Shown here piece by piece: positions 30,249 to 39,881 of a stretch of DNA of 64,000 nucleotides. A model generated the notes under the pieces. It ran no database searches, was not told where the DNA came from, and saw only the letters and a list, made by a program, of their open reading frames with translations. The translations under genes and the position numbers were made by a program. Position 1 is the first letter of the stretch. Each line of letters starts with the position of its first letter. This DNA is from a virus. The stretch lies in IMG/VR virus record IMGVR_UViG_3300046517_000603, positions 1 to 64,000 of that record; one strand, 5' to 3'.

Positions 30249-31808
30249 CTAGTAGTAGGTCACGTCGCGAACGTGCTCCCAATCAGCGTAGTCAGCCTTG
30301 GCGTTCGACCATAGCCGTTGAGTCGTCGGTGGGTAGTGATCGCGTAGCCACTGCCAGATCTGACCCGAGCGAGAGAGTAGCGTCAGCTGGAGCCCAGCGG
30401 GCTTGGCAGCTATAAGCGCCGCGAGCGTCTTGGCCTGATCTGGAGTCTGAGACAAGTATGTGATGAACGTGATATGGTAGGCCCGATCCTGTCCGGGGAA
30501 GTTGGTGTCGTACCGCTCGTAGACGATCACCGTCTTGTTGCCGGTGAGCGTGAACTGGGCAGCTTTGATCATTGACTGTAGCGTCCCACGCTTCCAGCCG
30601 GGGGCGTCGTGGATCATCGCTCGCTTGTCGGGATTGGAGAGATTCGTGAAGGAAAGAACTGGAATCCCGACGACCTGCGCTAGCCAGTCTAGGAATTTGG
30701 ACGGAACATCGTCCACGTTGAGGATTAGCTCCCACCCCGGATCGACGGCCAGTGCGTACGGCTCGTGGACGATGTAGCAAATCGACTTGAAGAAGTTGAG
30801 CATCGGCCAGCCCGTGAACTCGTCGGCCCACGCGAGCGGCAGCATCGCGTTGTAGAGGATGTAGGTGAACGGCCCATCGATGGCCGGTACATCTCGCGGG
30901 TCTGGCGGTGGAGCCGGTGGCGGAGGAGTCGGTGGTGGGATGGGAGGGAAGACCGGAACATCGGTATGGCCAACCGCTGGAGCTGCCGTTGAGGTAGAGA
31001 TCCCTGGCGGAGCTGCCGAGGCCCGCATTGTACTGACTCCGGCCATCGCTACCGCTGTCGAGAGCGCGACGACTGTCAATGCTGCCATCTTGGAGTTACC
31101 GGCGGGAGCTGAAGCCGTGGCCGTCGCTGGAGCGCAGATCCCTTGGAGCGACTTCATGCTCCCAGCGGGGAGCGCCGAGGCCGTTGCTATAGCTGGTGTC
31201 GCGTTACCCTTCTTGCCGAGAGAGCCGCCACCCAGGTTGTCCAGAGCGACAGACTGCGATCCTGAGATCCGTAGACCAAAGTACTGACTCGCGACGACAC
31301 CAAAGTAAGTATCGGTGTAGTTGCATTGCAGAACCCAAGCGCCACCTGTCCACGCATAGCACCAAATCTGCATGCCGGTTGTACCGGACGGCTCGAAGTA
31401 CACCCAGAGTCTCGTGCAGTTTGCGGTTGCTCCGCTGTTCGATGCGAGCGTTGTGTCTGCCCCGGCGACCATTCGGTTCAGCCGGTAGATGTCATTCGCC
31501 TGATCACAGACGAAGCGCCATCCGTAGCCTACCGCCGTAAGTCCGAAGATCAGCTGGAAGTTCTGGCCTCCGCTGAAACTCGCCAAGTCGATGTAGCACT
31601 CGGCGCCACCGGAAGCATCGAATAGCGTGTTAAAGTAACTAGAGGCGGGGATGTTCTGCCCGACGTAGGCGACAGCGTTATTGCCACCAATCTTGAGAGA
31701 ACTCTCTCCGGACAGGGCGGGAGAAGACCAAGCCGACCCGAGTGACCCAGAGTCCGCGCGATTGAAGTTGTCGAGACTTCCGGTTTGTGGGTTAGCTCCC
31801 GGAGGCAT
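30249..31808 (-). CDS. Tail protein I fused to lectin-like module, 519 aa
   Basis: Baseplate wedge component joined to a carbohydrate-binding-like head. Residues 10-200 form a beta-sandwich (LDNFNRADSGSLGSAW ... SVALDNLGGG) similar to the first part of the giant protein at 46743-48947. Residues 205-290 are Ala/Pro/Ser-rich repeats (ATASAPAG, MRASAAPPG). The C-terminal 210 residues resemble P2 gpI-type tail proteins (LPLAWADEFTGWPMLNFFKS, SNPDKRAMIHDAPGWKRG). ATG 31808 overlaps the baseplate J stop (TAATG). Gene order J-I-fibre is as in P2-like phages. Confidence 0.78.
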   Translation of the reverse strand: MPPGANPQTGSLDNFNRADSGSLGSAWSSPALSGESSLKIGGNNAVAYVGQNIPASSYFNTLFDASGGAECYIDLASFSGGQNFQLIFGLTAVGYGWRFVCDQANDIYRLNRMVAGADTTLASNSGATANCTRLWVYFEPSGTTGMQIWCYAWTGGAWVLQCNYTDTYFGVVASQYFGLRISGSQSVALDNLGGGSLGKKGNATPAIATASALPAGSMKSLQGICAPATATASAPAGNSKMAALTVVALSTAVAMAGVSTMRASAAPPGISTSTAAPAVGHTDVPVFPPIPPPTPPPPAPPPDPRDVPAIDGPFTYILYNAMLPLAWADEFTGWPMLNFFKSICYIVHEPYALAVDPGWELILNVDDVPSKFLDWLAQVVGIPVLSFTNLSNPDKRAMIHDAPGWKRGTLQSMIKAAQFTLTGNKTVIVYERYDTNFPGQDRAYHITFITYLSQTPDQAKTLAALIAAKPAGLQLTLLSRSGQIWQWLRDHYPPTTQRLWSNAKADYADWEHVRDVTYY

Positions 31809-33286
31809 TAGTCCACCGTCACCACGATCGAGCCCGCCGTCGGGAGAGCCACATCACCCAACATCTGGATATCGGTCACGTTCGGTGAACCATTGTGGAT
31901 CGCCGTCGTCATGCTGACGATGTAACGGACACCGAACACGTTGTTGACAACCTGGGCTACTTCCAAGAATCGAAGCTTGGTGTCATTAACCCATTCCGTC
32001 AGGTCTGAAAACGGAACGCCCCAGAGCGCCGGGTTGAGATAGTTCTGGAGCGACGAGATGACTGCCGACTGGAGCGCCACCTTGTCTGTCCCTGGGTTCG
32101 CTGTAAGCTCGACTTGAACATCAATCTGAGTGTAAGTCGGATCGGCGATGGGGACGACAAAGTTGACCTCGCGGAGCGACTCCATGTAAGCAGAGAGCGT
32201 AGCCTTCAACCCGGCAGAGATCGGCTGGCCGAATTCGTCAACCGGGAAGACAGTTGTATACCGTTCGGTATTGTACGCCGTAGGGCTTCCATTCTTGACA
32301 GTTGTGACAGTTGCGGTGTGAGCCGAGCCGGTAAGCAAGGTAGCGTTAGTCGTCATAGCTGCCTGGTTAGTGGCTCCGCGCGCTCCGACGAAAGTAATGA
32401 GGTACGGCGTTGTACCGCCAGCTCCACCCGGCCCGCCGGTGACTACGACGTTCCCCGAGCCGATCGTGCTGAGCCCCTGTAGCGCGGTTGAGAGCGCCGC
32501 CGGTGAGATGTTGAACGCGAGAGCAGCTGTCGTCCCCGCGCCAAATGTGACTGTGAAGGTGCCGGCCGTCGCGTCCACGGCGATCTGTTGGACTTCGTTC
32601 ACCGAAGGAACCAGACCGTCATACGCATACGCTCTGAAGACGCCCGCGATGTTCTTGGCCATAGCTGCGAAGTCAGCTGGCAGGATCGGACGCGGGGCCA
32701 TAAGCTGGAGCTGCTCGACCAGATGATCGAGATACTCGTCATCAGTCTGCGCGTCCTGGCCTCCTGTCGTCTGACCCTCAACTACCACGCTTTGAACAAA
32801 GGCCAAAACGTCTAGGGTGTCTACTGTGCCGCTGAGCCCTGAACCATCTACGCCCTCAAAGACCGCCGTGATAAGAACCCCGCCCGTATCAGTCACAGTG
32901 TTGCCCGTAGGGACGATCACGTCAACACTCGTAACGAAGGGGTGCTCGTTCCCGGCGTTGTCGAGCATGACGACCTGAGTGCCCGCAGGGATCGTGTAGC
33001 CTGAGTCATCCACCATAGTCCATGTTGTGTAGCCGGTCGCCGGTGTAGCCTCGATCGGCACAATGCCCATGAGGGTCATTCCGAAGTATTTGAAGATGGC
33101 GGTAGGGACGAGGCTCGTGATGTCGCGCAGCTCTGCGATTAGTCGCGAGAGAGCTTCGATCAGCCAGACCTCAAAGTTGCCCTCGTTCGGAAGCCAGCCG
33201 GGGTACTCAGTCTGGAGAAAGTTGAAGCACTCCTCGGCGAGGATATCCGGATCAGTCTCAATTGGTGGAGCCAGATAGCTAGGCAC
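31808..33286 (-). CDS. Baseplate J-like protein (Mu gp47/P2 gpJ), 492 aa
   Basis: Baseplate wedge protein. The N-terminus (YPGWLPNEGNFEVWLIEALS) and the segment GYTIPAGTQVVMLDNAGNEH (a hallmark 'PAGT' turn of baseplate J) identify the family, as does the C-terminal YTQIDVQVELTANPG domain. A middle insert (FTVTFGAGTTAALAFNIS... VVVTGGPGGAGG) resembles a small beta domain. GTG 33286 follows GGAGGC and overlaps the gp25-like stop by eight bases. Confidence 0.9.
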   Translation of the reverse strand: MPSYLAPPIETDPDILAEECFNFLQTEYPGWLPNEGNFEVWLIEALSRLIAELRDITSLVPTAIFKYFGMTLMGIVPIEATPATGYTTWTMVDDSGYTIPAGTQVVMLDNAGNEHPFVTSVDVIVPTGNTVTDTGGVLITAVFEGVDGSGLSGTVDTLDVLAFVQSVVVEGQTTGGQDAQTDDEYLDHLVEQLQLMAPRPILPADFAAMAKNIAGVFRAYAYDGLVPSVNEVQQIAVDATAGTFTVTFGAGTTAALAFNISPAALSTALQGLSTIGSGNVVVTGGPGGAGGTTPYLITFVGARGATNQAAMTTNATLLTGSAHTATVTTVKNGSPTAYNTERYTTVFPVDEFGQPISAGLKATLSAYMESLREVNFVVPIADPTYTQIDVQVELTANPGTDKVALQSAVISSLQNYLNPALWGVPFSDLTEWVNDTKLRFLEVAQVVNNVFGVRYIVSMTTAIHNGSPNVTDIQMLGDVALPTAGSIVVTVD

Positions 33287-33638
33287 TCACGCCTCCGATC
33301 GTGGTGGAGAGTTTAGCGACTCTCACTTTGACAAGGTCGTCGAGCAGCATCGGGCCGCTGAGCGTCTGCTCGTAGAGAGCGTCGGAGCGCGACTCCCAGG
33401 TTGCGACCTTATCCGCGATCAGACTGAGGTCAATCTCATCCTCGGCGAATGTCTGGTCAGTGATCCCGAAACCAGGCAGCTCTGGCCGCCAGCCCTCGGG
33501 GCAGCGAATGATGGCCTGTACGCAGTCATAGATGTCATCGAGCGTATCCTGCTCGTTGACGTCCATGCCTCCAGCGCCGCCGCCCAGGAACGTGAGAGGG
33601 ATAGCGATGTGTGGGATGAGTACGTCTTTCGATCTCAC
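33279..33638 (-). CDS. Baseplate wedge protein, gp25-like (W), 119 aa
   Basis: Small wedge protein between the hub genes and baseplate J, where gp25/W normally lies. HIAIPLTFLGGG, EQDTLDDIYDCVQAIIRCPEG and the R-P-E-L-P-x-F-G-I-x-D pattern (RPELPGFGITDQTF) match gp25-like proteins. It seeds sheath assembly on the baseplate. Coupled to its neighbours at both ends. Confidence 0.88.
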   Translation of the reverse strand: MRSKDVLIPHIAIPLTFLGGGAGGMDVNEQDTLDDIYDCVQAIIRCPEGWRPELPGFGITDQTFAEDEIDLSLIADKVATWESRSDALYEQTLSGPMLLDDLVKVRVAKLSTTIGGVSA

Positions 33639-34519
33639 ATGTAATCACTCCAAGGGAAGCCTGTACCCGGATCGGCGTGGTCGTTGTCAGGAACGTCATT
33701 GTGTCCGAACCATCCAGCGTTCGCCCAGTTTACTCCACGGTTCGCTGGATTCCCCTGATACGTCATCGGGACTCCGACGCCTCCCATCAAGCCCTGGAGT
33801 GCATCACTGATCGGTTTTAGCCAGGTACGCCAGTCACCTTTAGTGTAACCGACCGCTGCGCCGGACGGTGCGATGATCTCGATTTGGCACCAGATCTCGA
33901 AGTCGTGGGCTACTGTCGCGTCGGCGGATGTCCCGAGCGGATAGAACTGAGTGATCCGTGGCCGGCCGGCATCGACGCCGATCGCGAAGTGAGGCGGATA
34001 GTTGGCGGCAATGAAGTCGATCTGGCCTTGGTAGTCACCAGCGCCCTCGGTGTCGTGGATGACGCCTCGCTTCGTTGTCGTCGTCACCGGGACACCACCA
34101 CCATCCCCCAGGCCTGCTCCATTATGTACCGTCACTGTCTTCTGATCGACGTGAATACCACCGATCGAATTCACCTTGCCGGTTACAGCGTCTACCTTTG
34201 GCGGGTACTTGGACTTCGGAGGAGGCAGAGTCGTCTCTCCGGTATTGTCGGTGAACGGCCACCAGGCGATCAGCCAGAGGTTCCGACGGTTATCAAAGAC
34301 CACGATCCCCAGATCGTCCTTCTGAGGTAGGGTCTGGGCATCCCTGCTCTGCCAGCCACATGGGCCCCAGTAATGCGTAGGGGAAGCGTCCGGGATGACG
34401 ACCCAGACGGGCTGGTTGAAATCCGCGACATCATAAGCTATGGTCGCGAACCAGGCCCCGTCGTAGTCATCTATCTCAGGATTCTGGAGAAGGTTGGTAA
34501 GTATGCTGGTTTGGGTCAT
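33635..34519 (-). CDS. Baseplate spike/hub protein with amidase domain, 294 aa
   Basis: The N-terminal ~110 residues look like an OB/gp45-type spike base (PVWVVIPDASPTHYWGPCGW, IVVFDNRRNLWLIAWWP). The C-terminal part has the pattern of a type 2 N-acetylmuramoyl-L-alanine amidase/PGRP: RGVIHDTEGAGDYQGQIDFI (first zinc His), HFAIGVD, and FGHNDVPDNDHADPGTGFPW (late His and Asp motifs). It probably opens peptidoglycan during DNA injection. Position between gp25 and the NlpC-containing hub agrees. Confidence 0.78.
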   Translation of the reverse strand: MTQTSILTNLLQNPEIDDYDGAWFATIAYDVADFNQPVWVVIPDASPTHYWGPCGWQSRDAQTLPQKDDLGIVVFDNRRNLWLIAWWPFTDNTGETTLPPPKSKYPPKVDAVTGKVNSIGGIHVDQKTVTVHNGAGLGDGGGVPVTTTTKRGVIHDTEGAGDYQGQIDFIAANYPPHFAIGVDAGRPRITQFYPLGTSADATVAHDFEIWCQIEIIAPSGAAVGYTKGDWRTWLKPISDALQGLMGGVGVPMTYQGNPANRGVNWANAGWFGHNDVPDNDHADPGTGFPWSDYM

Positions 34520-36726
34520 TAGTCTATGTAGTTGAAGAAGGTTGGGTTAGCCCCTCTGGATACGTGATAACGGTTCTCATCCTTAAAGCTGATGATGGAG
34601 GGCCCAGGCGAACTTCCCCCATGACTCACCATCTCAGTATCCTCACCGTTCCAGTCCTGTACGAAGACAGCTGTGTGCTCAGCGTTGCCGCCAACGGCAG
34701 GGATCGAGGCGCTCCAGATAACGACATCGGCCACCTGAGCTGCCCCTTGCTGAATCGTTCTACCGTTACCGGACATCGAGGCAGTATTTCCATCCGACCA
34801 GTTGTTCTGGTTCGGGTCATACTGCTCAACGAAGTTAGACCCCCAGGCGAAGCACTGAACTACGAAGTCAGAGCAGTCCATCCGCTCCGGCCAGTTCCCC
34901 ATCTTGCCCTTGTAGCCGCCGCTGTAATCTCCATAGTACGGCGGTGGGCCTTTTGCACCAGAACGAGCCCAAGCGCCGATCTTCGCGCGAATGTTACGAA
35001 CCTTGACGGGGCTGGTCGCTTTGGGGTACTTCTTGCTGGGATCAGTTATACCGCCGCCGAAGTTCGGCTGCTGAGTTGGAGCGCCGATAGCCTGAGCCTC
35101 AGTGAGCTTCGGCTTCGGCTTGACGGCTGTGACGGTGACCTCGTGAGAGAACAGACTGCGCTCGTAGCTGCTGACGAGCCACTGGCCGTCCCAGATCCCC
35201 ATGTCTTCAAGAATAATAACGTTCCCTGGATCTACCGGCCACTCATTCATACGAGTGTGGATCGTTACCGATCCGTTCTTCTTGTTGACGTCGTAGTCGC
35301 CGTCGATGTATCCGACTCCTGTCTCAAACTCCTTGAACTTGAAGGTGTTAGGCTTATCGAACAGCCAGTCACCCGGAGCGAACACTACATAGTCACCAAG
35401 CATGAAAGCGTACCAGTTGACCTCTTGCGCCATCCGCTGGATACAGCCCCAAGTGTTCTCCGTCTCCCAGCGATGAACACCCTTCTTCTTCTTTGGACTG
35501 CCTCGATGCCATTGAGTGTTCGTTCCACCACCGGCCGTGCCCGGATTGAATCCGGGAGGAATGATGATCGGAGGTACGTCAGTCTGGCTGCCAGCGGCCT
35601 TGCTGGTATCACTCGGATTCGGAACCTTGCTCCGGATGTCGCCACCCGACCAGCCCCAGGCAGTTACGATGCGCTCGGCCTCGACACGGAACAGACCGCC
35701 AGAACCGCCGAAGAAATAGTTAGTTCCTCCACCAGGATACTGAACCTGGTTCGCTATCTGATTGACACTCCAGTTCGGCTCCTGATGATCAACCATGTTC
35801 GCTCTCTTGACGAATCCGTCGTGAGTTCCGTCACCGATAGCGTCAGTCTTCACGTTACCACTCGCGGGCCAGAAGCGTGGATCCTGCTGCCAGACGCCTC
35901 GATGACCTACTCGCCCGAGAGGGAATAGAGGATTGTCGTAGCCAGGAGCATCCGAGAGAGGCGACTGCGCGAAGGTGAGGTTGCGGATGCTGGACTCGTG
36001 AATCCCCACCATGATTGCGCAGACCGCGACTTTCCGCCGGACGTTCATCCCGGAACAGACATCCATAATGGTGTTGATGTTATCTAGCTGTTCGTTCGTC
36101 GGAGCAGCAGTGTCGATCTTGATTTTGATCTTGCCCTTTGGCTCCTGCGATACGAATGGATCTCTGATGTAAGGAGACGGGGGCTCCTTAAGCCCGAGCA
36201 CCATGTCCACGAGCTTCGTGGGAATCTGCTTCCCAACGCAGGGAGCTTCAAAGTTGAGAGTCCTATCCGTCGCGGCTGCCTCCAGCACGAGGCGCCAGAC
36301 GAACTGGCAGCGACTGCCCCAGCTCTTAGGCGTGGAGATGAACTTCCCGTACGTTCTCATGTTGGCGACGTGAGAATCCTCGAAGGTGAGATCGAGCTGA
36401 TCGCCGTTCTTGGTTCCCTGCACGAGCGTCCACCAACGATCCTGAACGAAGATCTGAGACTTGTGACGTATGATGTTCTTGCCTCGAAGGATCTTCCGGT
36501 TGTAGTCGTCCAGGCTGACTGTCACCGTGCTCGCGCCGTCGATCGTCAGCTTGATCTTGCAGCCGTCTGCGATCACGCGCTCTCGAACGTTCTCGACTTT
36601 GTTCCCCTCGACGTAGATCCATAGCTCCTTGAGATCCGCGCCGGTGCCATAGCTCTCGTCTGGCCGGTGACCAGCAGACTTATTGACGGGCGGCTCTGGC
36701 TTGGTTGGCTGCTTAGGCTTTGGCAT
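34519..36726 (-). CDS. Baseplate hub with NlpC/P60 peptidase, 735 aa
   Basis: Tail-associated cell wall hydrolase. Residues 25-130 resemble late-control gpD/gp27-like hub sheets (KLTIDGASTVTVSLDDYNRK). Residues ~215-360 have lysozyme/transglycosylase features (AVCAIMVGIHESSIRNLTFA with a likely catalytic Glu). After a hub-like part, the C-terminal 150 residues are an NlpC/P60 domain: catalytic Cys in MDCSDFVVQC, His in AEHTAVFV, third residue in MVSHGGS. It would process the wall during infection. Confidence 0.8.
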   Translation of the reverse strand: MPKPKQPTKPEPPVNKSAGHRPDESYGTGADLKELWIYVEGNKVENVRERVIADGCKIKLTIDGASTVTVSLDDYNRKILRGKNIIRHKSQIFVQDRWWTLVQGTKNGDQLDLTFEDSHVANMRTYGKFISTPKSWGSRCQFVWRLVLEAAATDRTLNFEAPCVGKQIPTKLVDMVLGLKEPPSPYIRDPFVSQEPKGKIKIKIDTAAPTNEQLDNINTIMDVCSGMNVRRKVAVCAIMVGIHESSIRNLTFAQSPLSDAPGYDNPLFPLGRVGHRGVWQQDPRFWPASGNVKTDAIGDGTHDGFVKRANMVDHQEPNWSVNQIANQVQYPGGGTNYFFGGSGGLFRVEAERIVTAWGWSGGDIRSKVPNPSDTSKAAGSQTDVPPIIIPPGFNPGTAGGGTNTQWHRGSPKKKKGVHRWETENTWGCIQRMAQEVNWYAFMLGDYVVFAPGDWLFDKPNTFKFKEFETGVGYIDGDYDVNKKNGSVTIHTRMNEWPVDPGNVIILEDMGIWDGQWLVSSYERSLFSHEVTVTAVKPKPKLTEAQAIGAPTQQPNFGGGITDPSKKYPKATSPVKVRNIRAKIGAWARSGAKGPPPYYGDYSGGYKGKMGNWPERMDCSDFVVQCFAWGSNFVEQYDPNQNNWSDGNTASMSGNGRTIQQGAAQVADVVIWSASIPAVGGNAEHTAVFVQDWNGEDTEMVSHGGSSPGPSIISFKDENRYHVSRGANPTFFNYID

Positions 36727-37451
36727 TAGTTCACTGGCACCTTAAGACGTTGCCCGAAGGGGAGAGGCAGAAACGGAACCACGACGTTGTTGAGGTCAGA
36801 TAGTTCCTTCCATCTCTGCCAGTCGCCTAGCTCCCTTGCCGCGATCCCATCGAGTGTCTCACCTACGTGGGTAGTATAGATGGTCGTCGCTGTCGCGTTC
36901 GCAGTCGGGTCGGGCTGATAGCTATGCTTTGATGCAGTGAAGCTCCGAGTGCTCTTGCCCTTCTCCTGAGTCGTCTTCGTCTTCGCCTTGGCCTTGGCGG
37001 TACTAGCTGGTGACTTCGTGACGATATCGGCCGGGACAAACTGCCAGAGCGTCACGGACATCTTCTGCCGGACGAGTTCCCCCTTGTCGTTACGCATCGA
37101 CTCTCCCCAGGCAATTGAGGAGATGACCCAGGACAGATCGGTGTGAGGAACGAATCCATATAGCTTAACTATTGGAGGTTTAGTAACTCCGTCGCCAGGG
37201 AGCGCCATAGCTTCCAGGCGCTTCACCTGCGGCATGACACCAAAGTCTTCTTTGAGTCCATCGAAGACGATTCCAACCGTCATCTTGAGAGCAGGCTTTC
37301 CAGGCCAGTCCACGTAGCTCGTCCGGCGCGCTCGGTCTACTTCCTTCCAACCGCCGTAACCATCAGTGACCGTTGGAGTCGTTTCATCCAGGAGCGCAGC
37401 CACGTTATCGTTGGCAGTCTTGAACTGGAGATAATACTTAGGAGCTGGCAT
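36726..37451 (-). CDS. LysM-containing tail/baseplate protein, 241 aa
   Basis: An N-terminal beta domain (KYYLQFKTANDNVAALLDET, then YVDWPGKPALKMTVGIVF), a Lys/Thr-rich linker, and a C-terminal LysM domain (YTTHVGETLDGIAARELGDW, then LNNVVVPFLPLPFGQRLKVP). This is the plan of the myovirus protein that follows the tape measure (XkdP/gp53-like) and joins the hub to the tail tube. Coupled to the tape measure and hub genes. Confidence 0.82.
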   Translation of the reverse strand: MPAPKYYLQFKTANDNVAALLDETTPTVTDGYGGWKEVDRARRTSYVDWPGKPALKMTVGIVFDGLKEDFGVMPQVKRLEAMALPGDGVTKPPIVKLYGFVPHTDLSWVISSIAWGESMRNDKGELVRQKMSVTLWQFVPADIVTKSPASTAKAKAKTKTTQEKGKSTRSFTASKHSYQPDPTANATATTIYTTHVGETLDGIAARELGDWQRWKELSDLNNVVVPFLPLPFGQRLKVPVN

Positions 37452-39667
37452 TAAGCCCTCGCCATATGATCGAGCATCACAGCGGCGTTCGCCTCGGCGA
37501 TCGCATTACCGTGAATGTTGACAGGGACGTGAATATGGATCGCTCCGTTGCCTCCATACGGCTGGATCGGTTGATACTTGGGGTCACTTACCCGAGACAT
37601 GGGCGAGATGTTGGTTCCCTTGGGCATCCAGATTAGCTCTGGGCCTTTCTCACCTACCACTCCATATCCCCCTTGAGAGAGCACTCCACCATCAGCATTG
37701 AGGAATGGAGAGGCGAACGGGATCGCGAACTTCAACGCATCCTTCCATCCGAAGTGCACTTTGCCCTTGCCTCCGATGACGCTCCCCGTCCCGAACGGCA
37801 GCCAGTTGCGGGGATCTAGCGCGTCCTGGGCCATCTTCTTGACCTTATCCCAGAGCCCCTGGAACGTCGTTTCGATCCAGTGGATAGCGTTCCAGAACAT
37901 CTGCTTGATCCAATTCCAGGCATTCGTGAGCCCGGCGACCATTGGATCCCAGAAGTGATACAGGATGTTGCCGGCTCCAAACGTGGTCAGAAATAGAACG
38001 AGATCGAGCCAGTGACTCTTAACGAAGTTGACGACATACACAAACACATCCTTGAACTGCTTCCAGTAGCCGATGATCATCAAGATGACAGCTACTACCT
38101 GGAGCCCAGGGATGAACATCAAAATGGCCCAGCCGAAGTGTAGCATGAACTCGCGGAACGCCTTCACCTTCACCATCAGAATCACGAAGGCAACGTAGAG
38201 AGCTATGACCGCTAGGATGACCCAGGTGAGAGGGTTGGACAGAAGAGCGACGGTGAAAGTCCAGACGGCACCAGCAGCACTGGTGGCAGCTCCTGTGACC
38301 GCTTCGTACGCTCCGACCAGACCCCATGTGACCCCGAGCGAGTAGAGCGCATAGATGATCCCATCCTCGCGAGCGACGTTAAGAAACGATTGTGCGATGA
38401 ATGCGGCAACAGTCGCTACCTGTAGCGCCCAGAGAGCTGCCTCGTACAGCCAAGTTGCGATCGCCGCGATCTTTGTCCAGATAGCCGCGTAGACCATGTA
38501 GATTCCCCAAACATACATCAACCCGACAAGTGGGTACAAAACGTAGTAGAGATAGTCCGATCGAGTCCCCAGCCATTCAACCCCTTTGATTACTAGGAAC
38601 AACGGAGCGAACAGGTAAAACAGGACGGACGAGACATCCTTGAAGATCGTGTAGATGTTCCGAGCAGCGAACCACATATATTTGAGGGTGGAGACGAGCA
38701 GATCGAATCCAAATGACAACTTGCCACCCAGACCCAGCATCGAGTCGAGCTGATTAATGAAGGCTGTAATGCCCTTATTCTGGGCAGTCTTAGTAAGCGT
38801 CACCAGAGCGTCGTTCACCTTGCCCAGCGTCTTCGTGGATCTGTTGAATAGACCTAGCTCCAGAGTCCCCATAAGCTGCGAGATGTAGTCCTTGAACGTC
38901 GAGGCCTCGCCCTGGAACGTCTTGGACTGAATCGCAGCCATCCCGCCGAACCTTTGCTGGAGGTACTTCATGATGGCCGGAATGCCGTACTGGCTCGGGA
39001 TGACGAGCTGGCCCTTCATGAATTGCTCGATCTGCTTCTGAGTCAGGCCCAGCTCCTTACGCAGAGCCGGGAAGACAGGGATGCCTGCCTGCTCCAGCTG
39101 CCTCATGTCCTGACCGAGCAGACGACCGGACTGGTGGATCTGCCCGAAGACGACTGCGAGATGCGAGATCTGCTCTCCGCTCAGACCGAACGCGCTAACG
39201 GTATCGCCTAGAACGTTCAGATACTTGTTGGTATCTTGAAGTGTGAAGCCGAACGCCAAGAACTGACGAGCGGTCGCCGTGACGTTCTGGAACGTGAACG
39301 GGGTCTTCGCCGCTATGTTGAACAGCGTGGTGATTTCCTGGCGCGCCAAGCCCGCGTTGCCCAGCAGGCTCGTGAACGCTAACGTACTCTGCTGCCTGAA
39401 AGAGTCAAACTGCCACCCCATCGCTACCAGGCTGACGACCGTAGCACTCGCGGCTAGCGTGAATCCGTACAAGTAGCGACGAGCTGTGAAGAGAGCCTGG
39501 TTGAATAGCCAGGAACGCTGCTTCGTCTCATCCAGCTTCTTCCCGGTTAGCGAAGCAGCTTCACCAATGCCCAGGATCGCATCGCGCTCGGCTTTAGCGC
39601 CAGCAACGACCTGGCCCACATCGACGAGCGTGATCTTAATGCTGGCCTGGTCAGTCGAGAATGGCAT
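37451..39667 (-). CDS. Tape measure protein, 738 aa
   Basis: Sets tail length and is later injected. A helical N-terminal part (TLFNIAAKTPFTFQNVTATARQ split here: NIAAKTPFTFQNV, LRKELGLTQKQIEQFM) is typical of tape measure proteins; the middle holds several hydrophobic segments (LLSNPLTWVILAVIALYVAF), and the end has a conserved GGYGVVGEKGPELIWMP motif seen in many tape measures. Length implies a tail of roughly 110 nm by the usual 1.5 Å per residue rule. It follows the chaperone genes as expected. Confidence 0.9.
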   Translation of the reverse strand: MPFSTDQASIKITLVDVGQVVAGAKAERDAILGIGEAASLTGKKLDETKQRSWLFNQALFTARRYLYGFTLAASATVVSLVAMGWQFDSFRQQSTLAFTSLLGNAGLARQEITTLFNIAAKTPFTFQNVTATARQFLAFGFTLQDTNKYLNVLGDTVSAFGLSGEQISHLAVVFGQIHQSGRLLGQDMRQLEQAGIPVFPALRKELGLTQKQIEQFMKGQLVIPSQYGIPAIMKYLQQRFGGMAAIQSKTFQGEASTFKDYISQLMGTLELGLFNRSTKTLGKVNDALVTLTKTAQNKGITAFINQLDSMLGLGGKLSFGFDLLVSTLKYMWFAARNIYTIFKDVSSVLFYLFAPLFLVIKGVEWLGTRSDYLYYVLYPLVGLMYVWGIYMVYAAIWTKIAAIATWLYEAALWALQVATVAAFIAQSFLNVAREDGIIYALYSLGVTWGLVGAYEAVTGAATSAAGAVWTFTVALLSNPLTWVILAVIALYVAFVILMVKVKAFREFMLHFGWAILMFIPGLQVVAVILMIIGYWKQFKDVFVYVVNFVKSHWLDLVLFLTTFGAGNILYHFWDPMVAGLTNAWNWIKQMFWNAIHWIETTFQGLWDKVKKMAQDALDPRNWLPFGTGSVIGGKGKVHFGWKDALKFAIPFASPFLNADGGVLSQGGYGVVGEKGPELIWMPKGTNISPMSRVSDPKYQPIQPYGGNGAIHIHVPVNIHGNAIAEANAAVMLDHMARA

Positions 39668-39849
39668 TATCGCCTGAAGCTCCTAGCGACAGCTGACGCG
39701 ATTCTTCGCGCCAGGTTCTCAAACAGGATCTCATCCTGCATCTTCAATGCCTTGACCGCGACTAGGTACATGATGTTGGCCTCCACCGCGTCGTCGGTGT
39801 TAAGCCACTGTAGGGGATCTCCGCCAGCGAGGAGTATTTGCGCGGCCAT
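39667..39849 (-). CDS. Tail assembly chaperone, frameshifted part (T), 60 aa as open frame
   Basis: Helical segment (EANIMYLVAVKALKMQDEIL). Read upstream, its frame continues as GIEASDEIT without a stop into the end of the preceding gene, in the -1 frame, across a G5 run (39875-39879). It is therefore best seen as the extension of a fusion spanning 39667-40442 rather than as a separate gene from ATG 39849. The fusion helps the tape measure protein assemble. Confidence 0.75.
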   Translation of the reverse strand: MAAQILLAGGDPLQWLNTDDAVEANIMYLVAVKALKMQDEILFENLARRIASAVARSFRR

Positions 39850-39869
39850 GGTGATCTCATCGCTGGCTT

Positions 39870-39881
39870 CTATTCCCCCAG
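39870..39881 (-). other. Programmed -1 frameshift site
   Basis: The upstream gene ends CTG GGG GAA TAG. Slipping back one base on GGG at the G5 run moves the ribosome into the downstream open frame just before the stop. Gene order (tube, chaperone, tape measure) is where such a shift is conserved in tailed phages. Confidence 0.7.

Noticed and set aside
34564-35928. Long + strand frame (454 aa) opposite the baseplate hub
   Set aside because: Antisense to a gene with clear NlpC/P60 and hub motifs; no ribosome site and no recognisable motif. It is open because of codon bias on the other strand.
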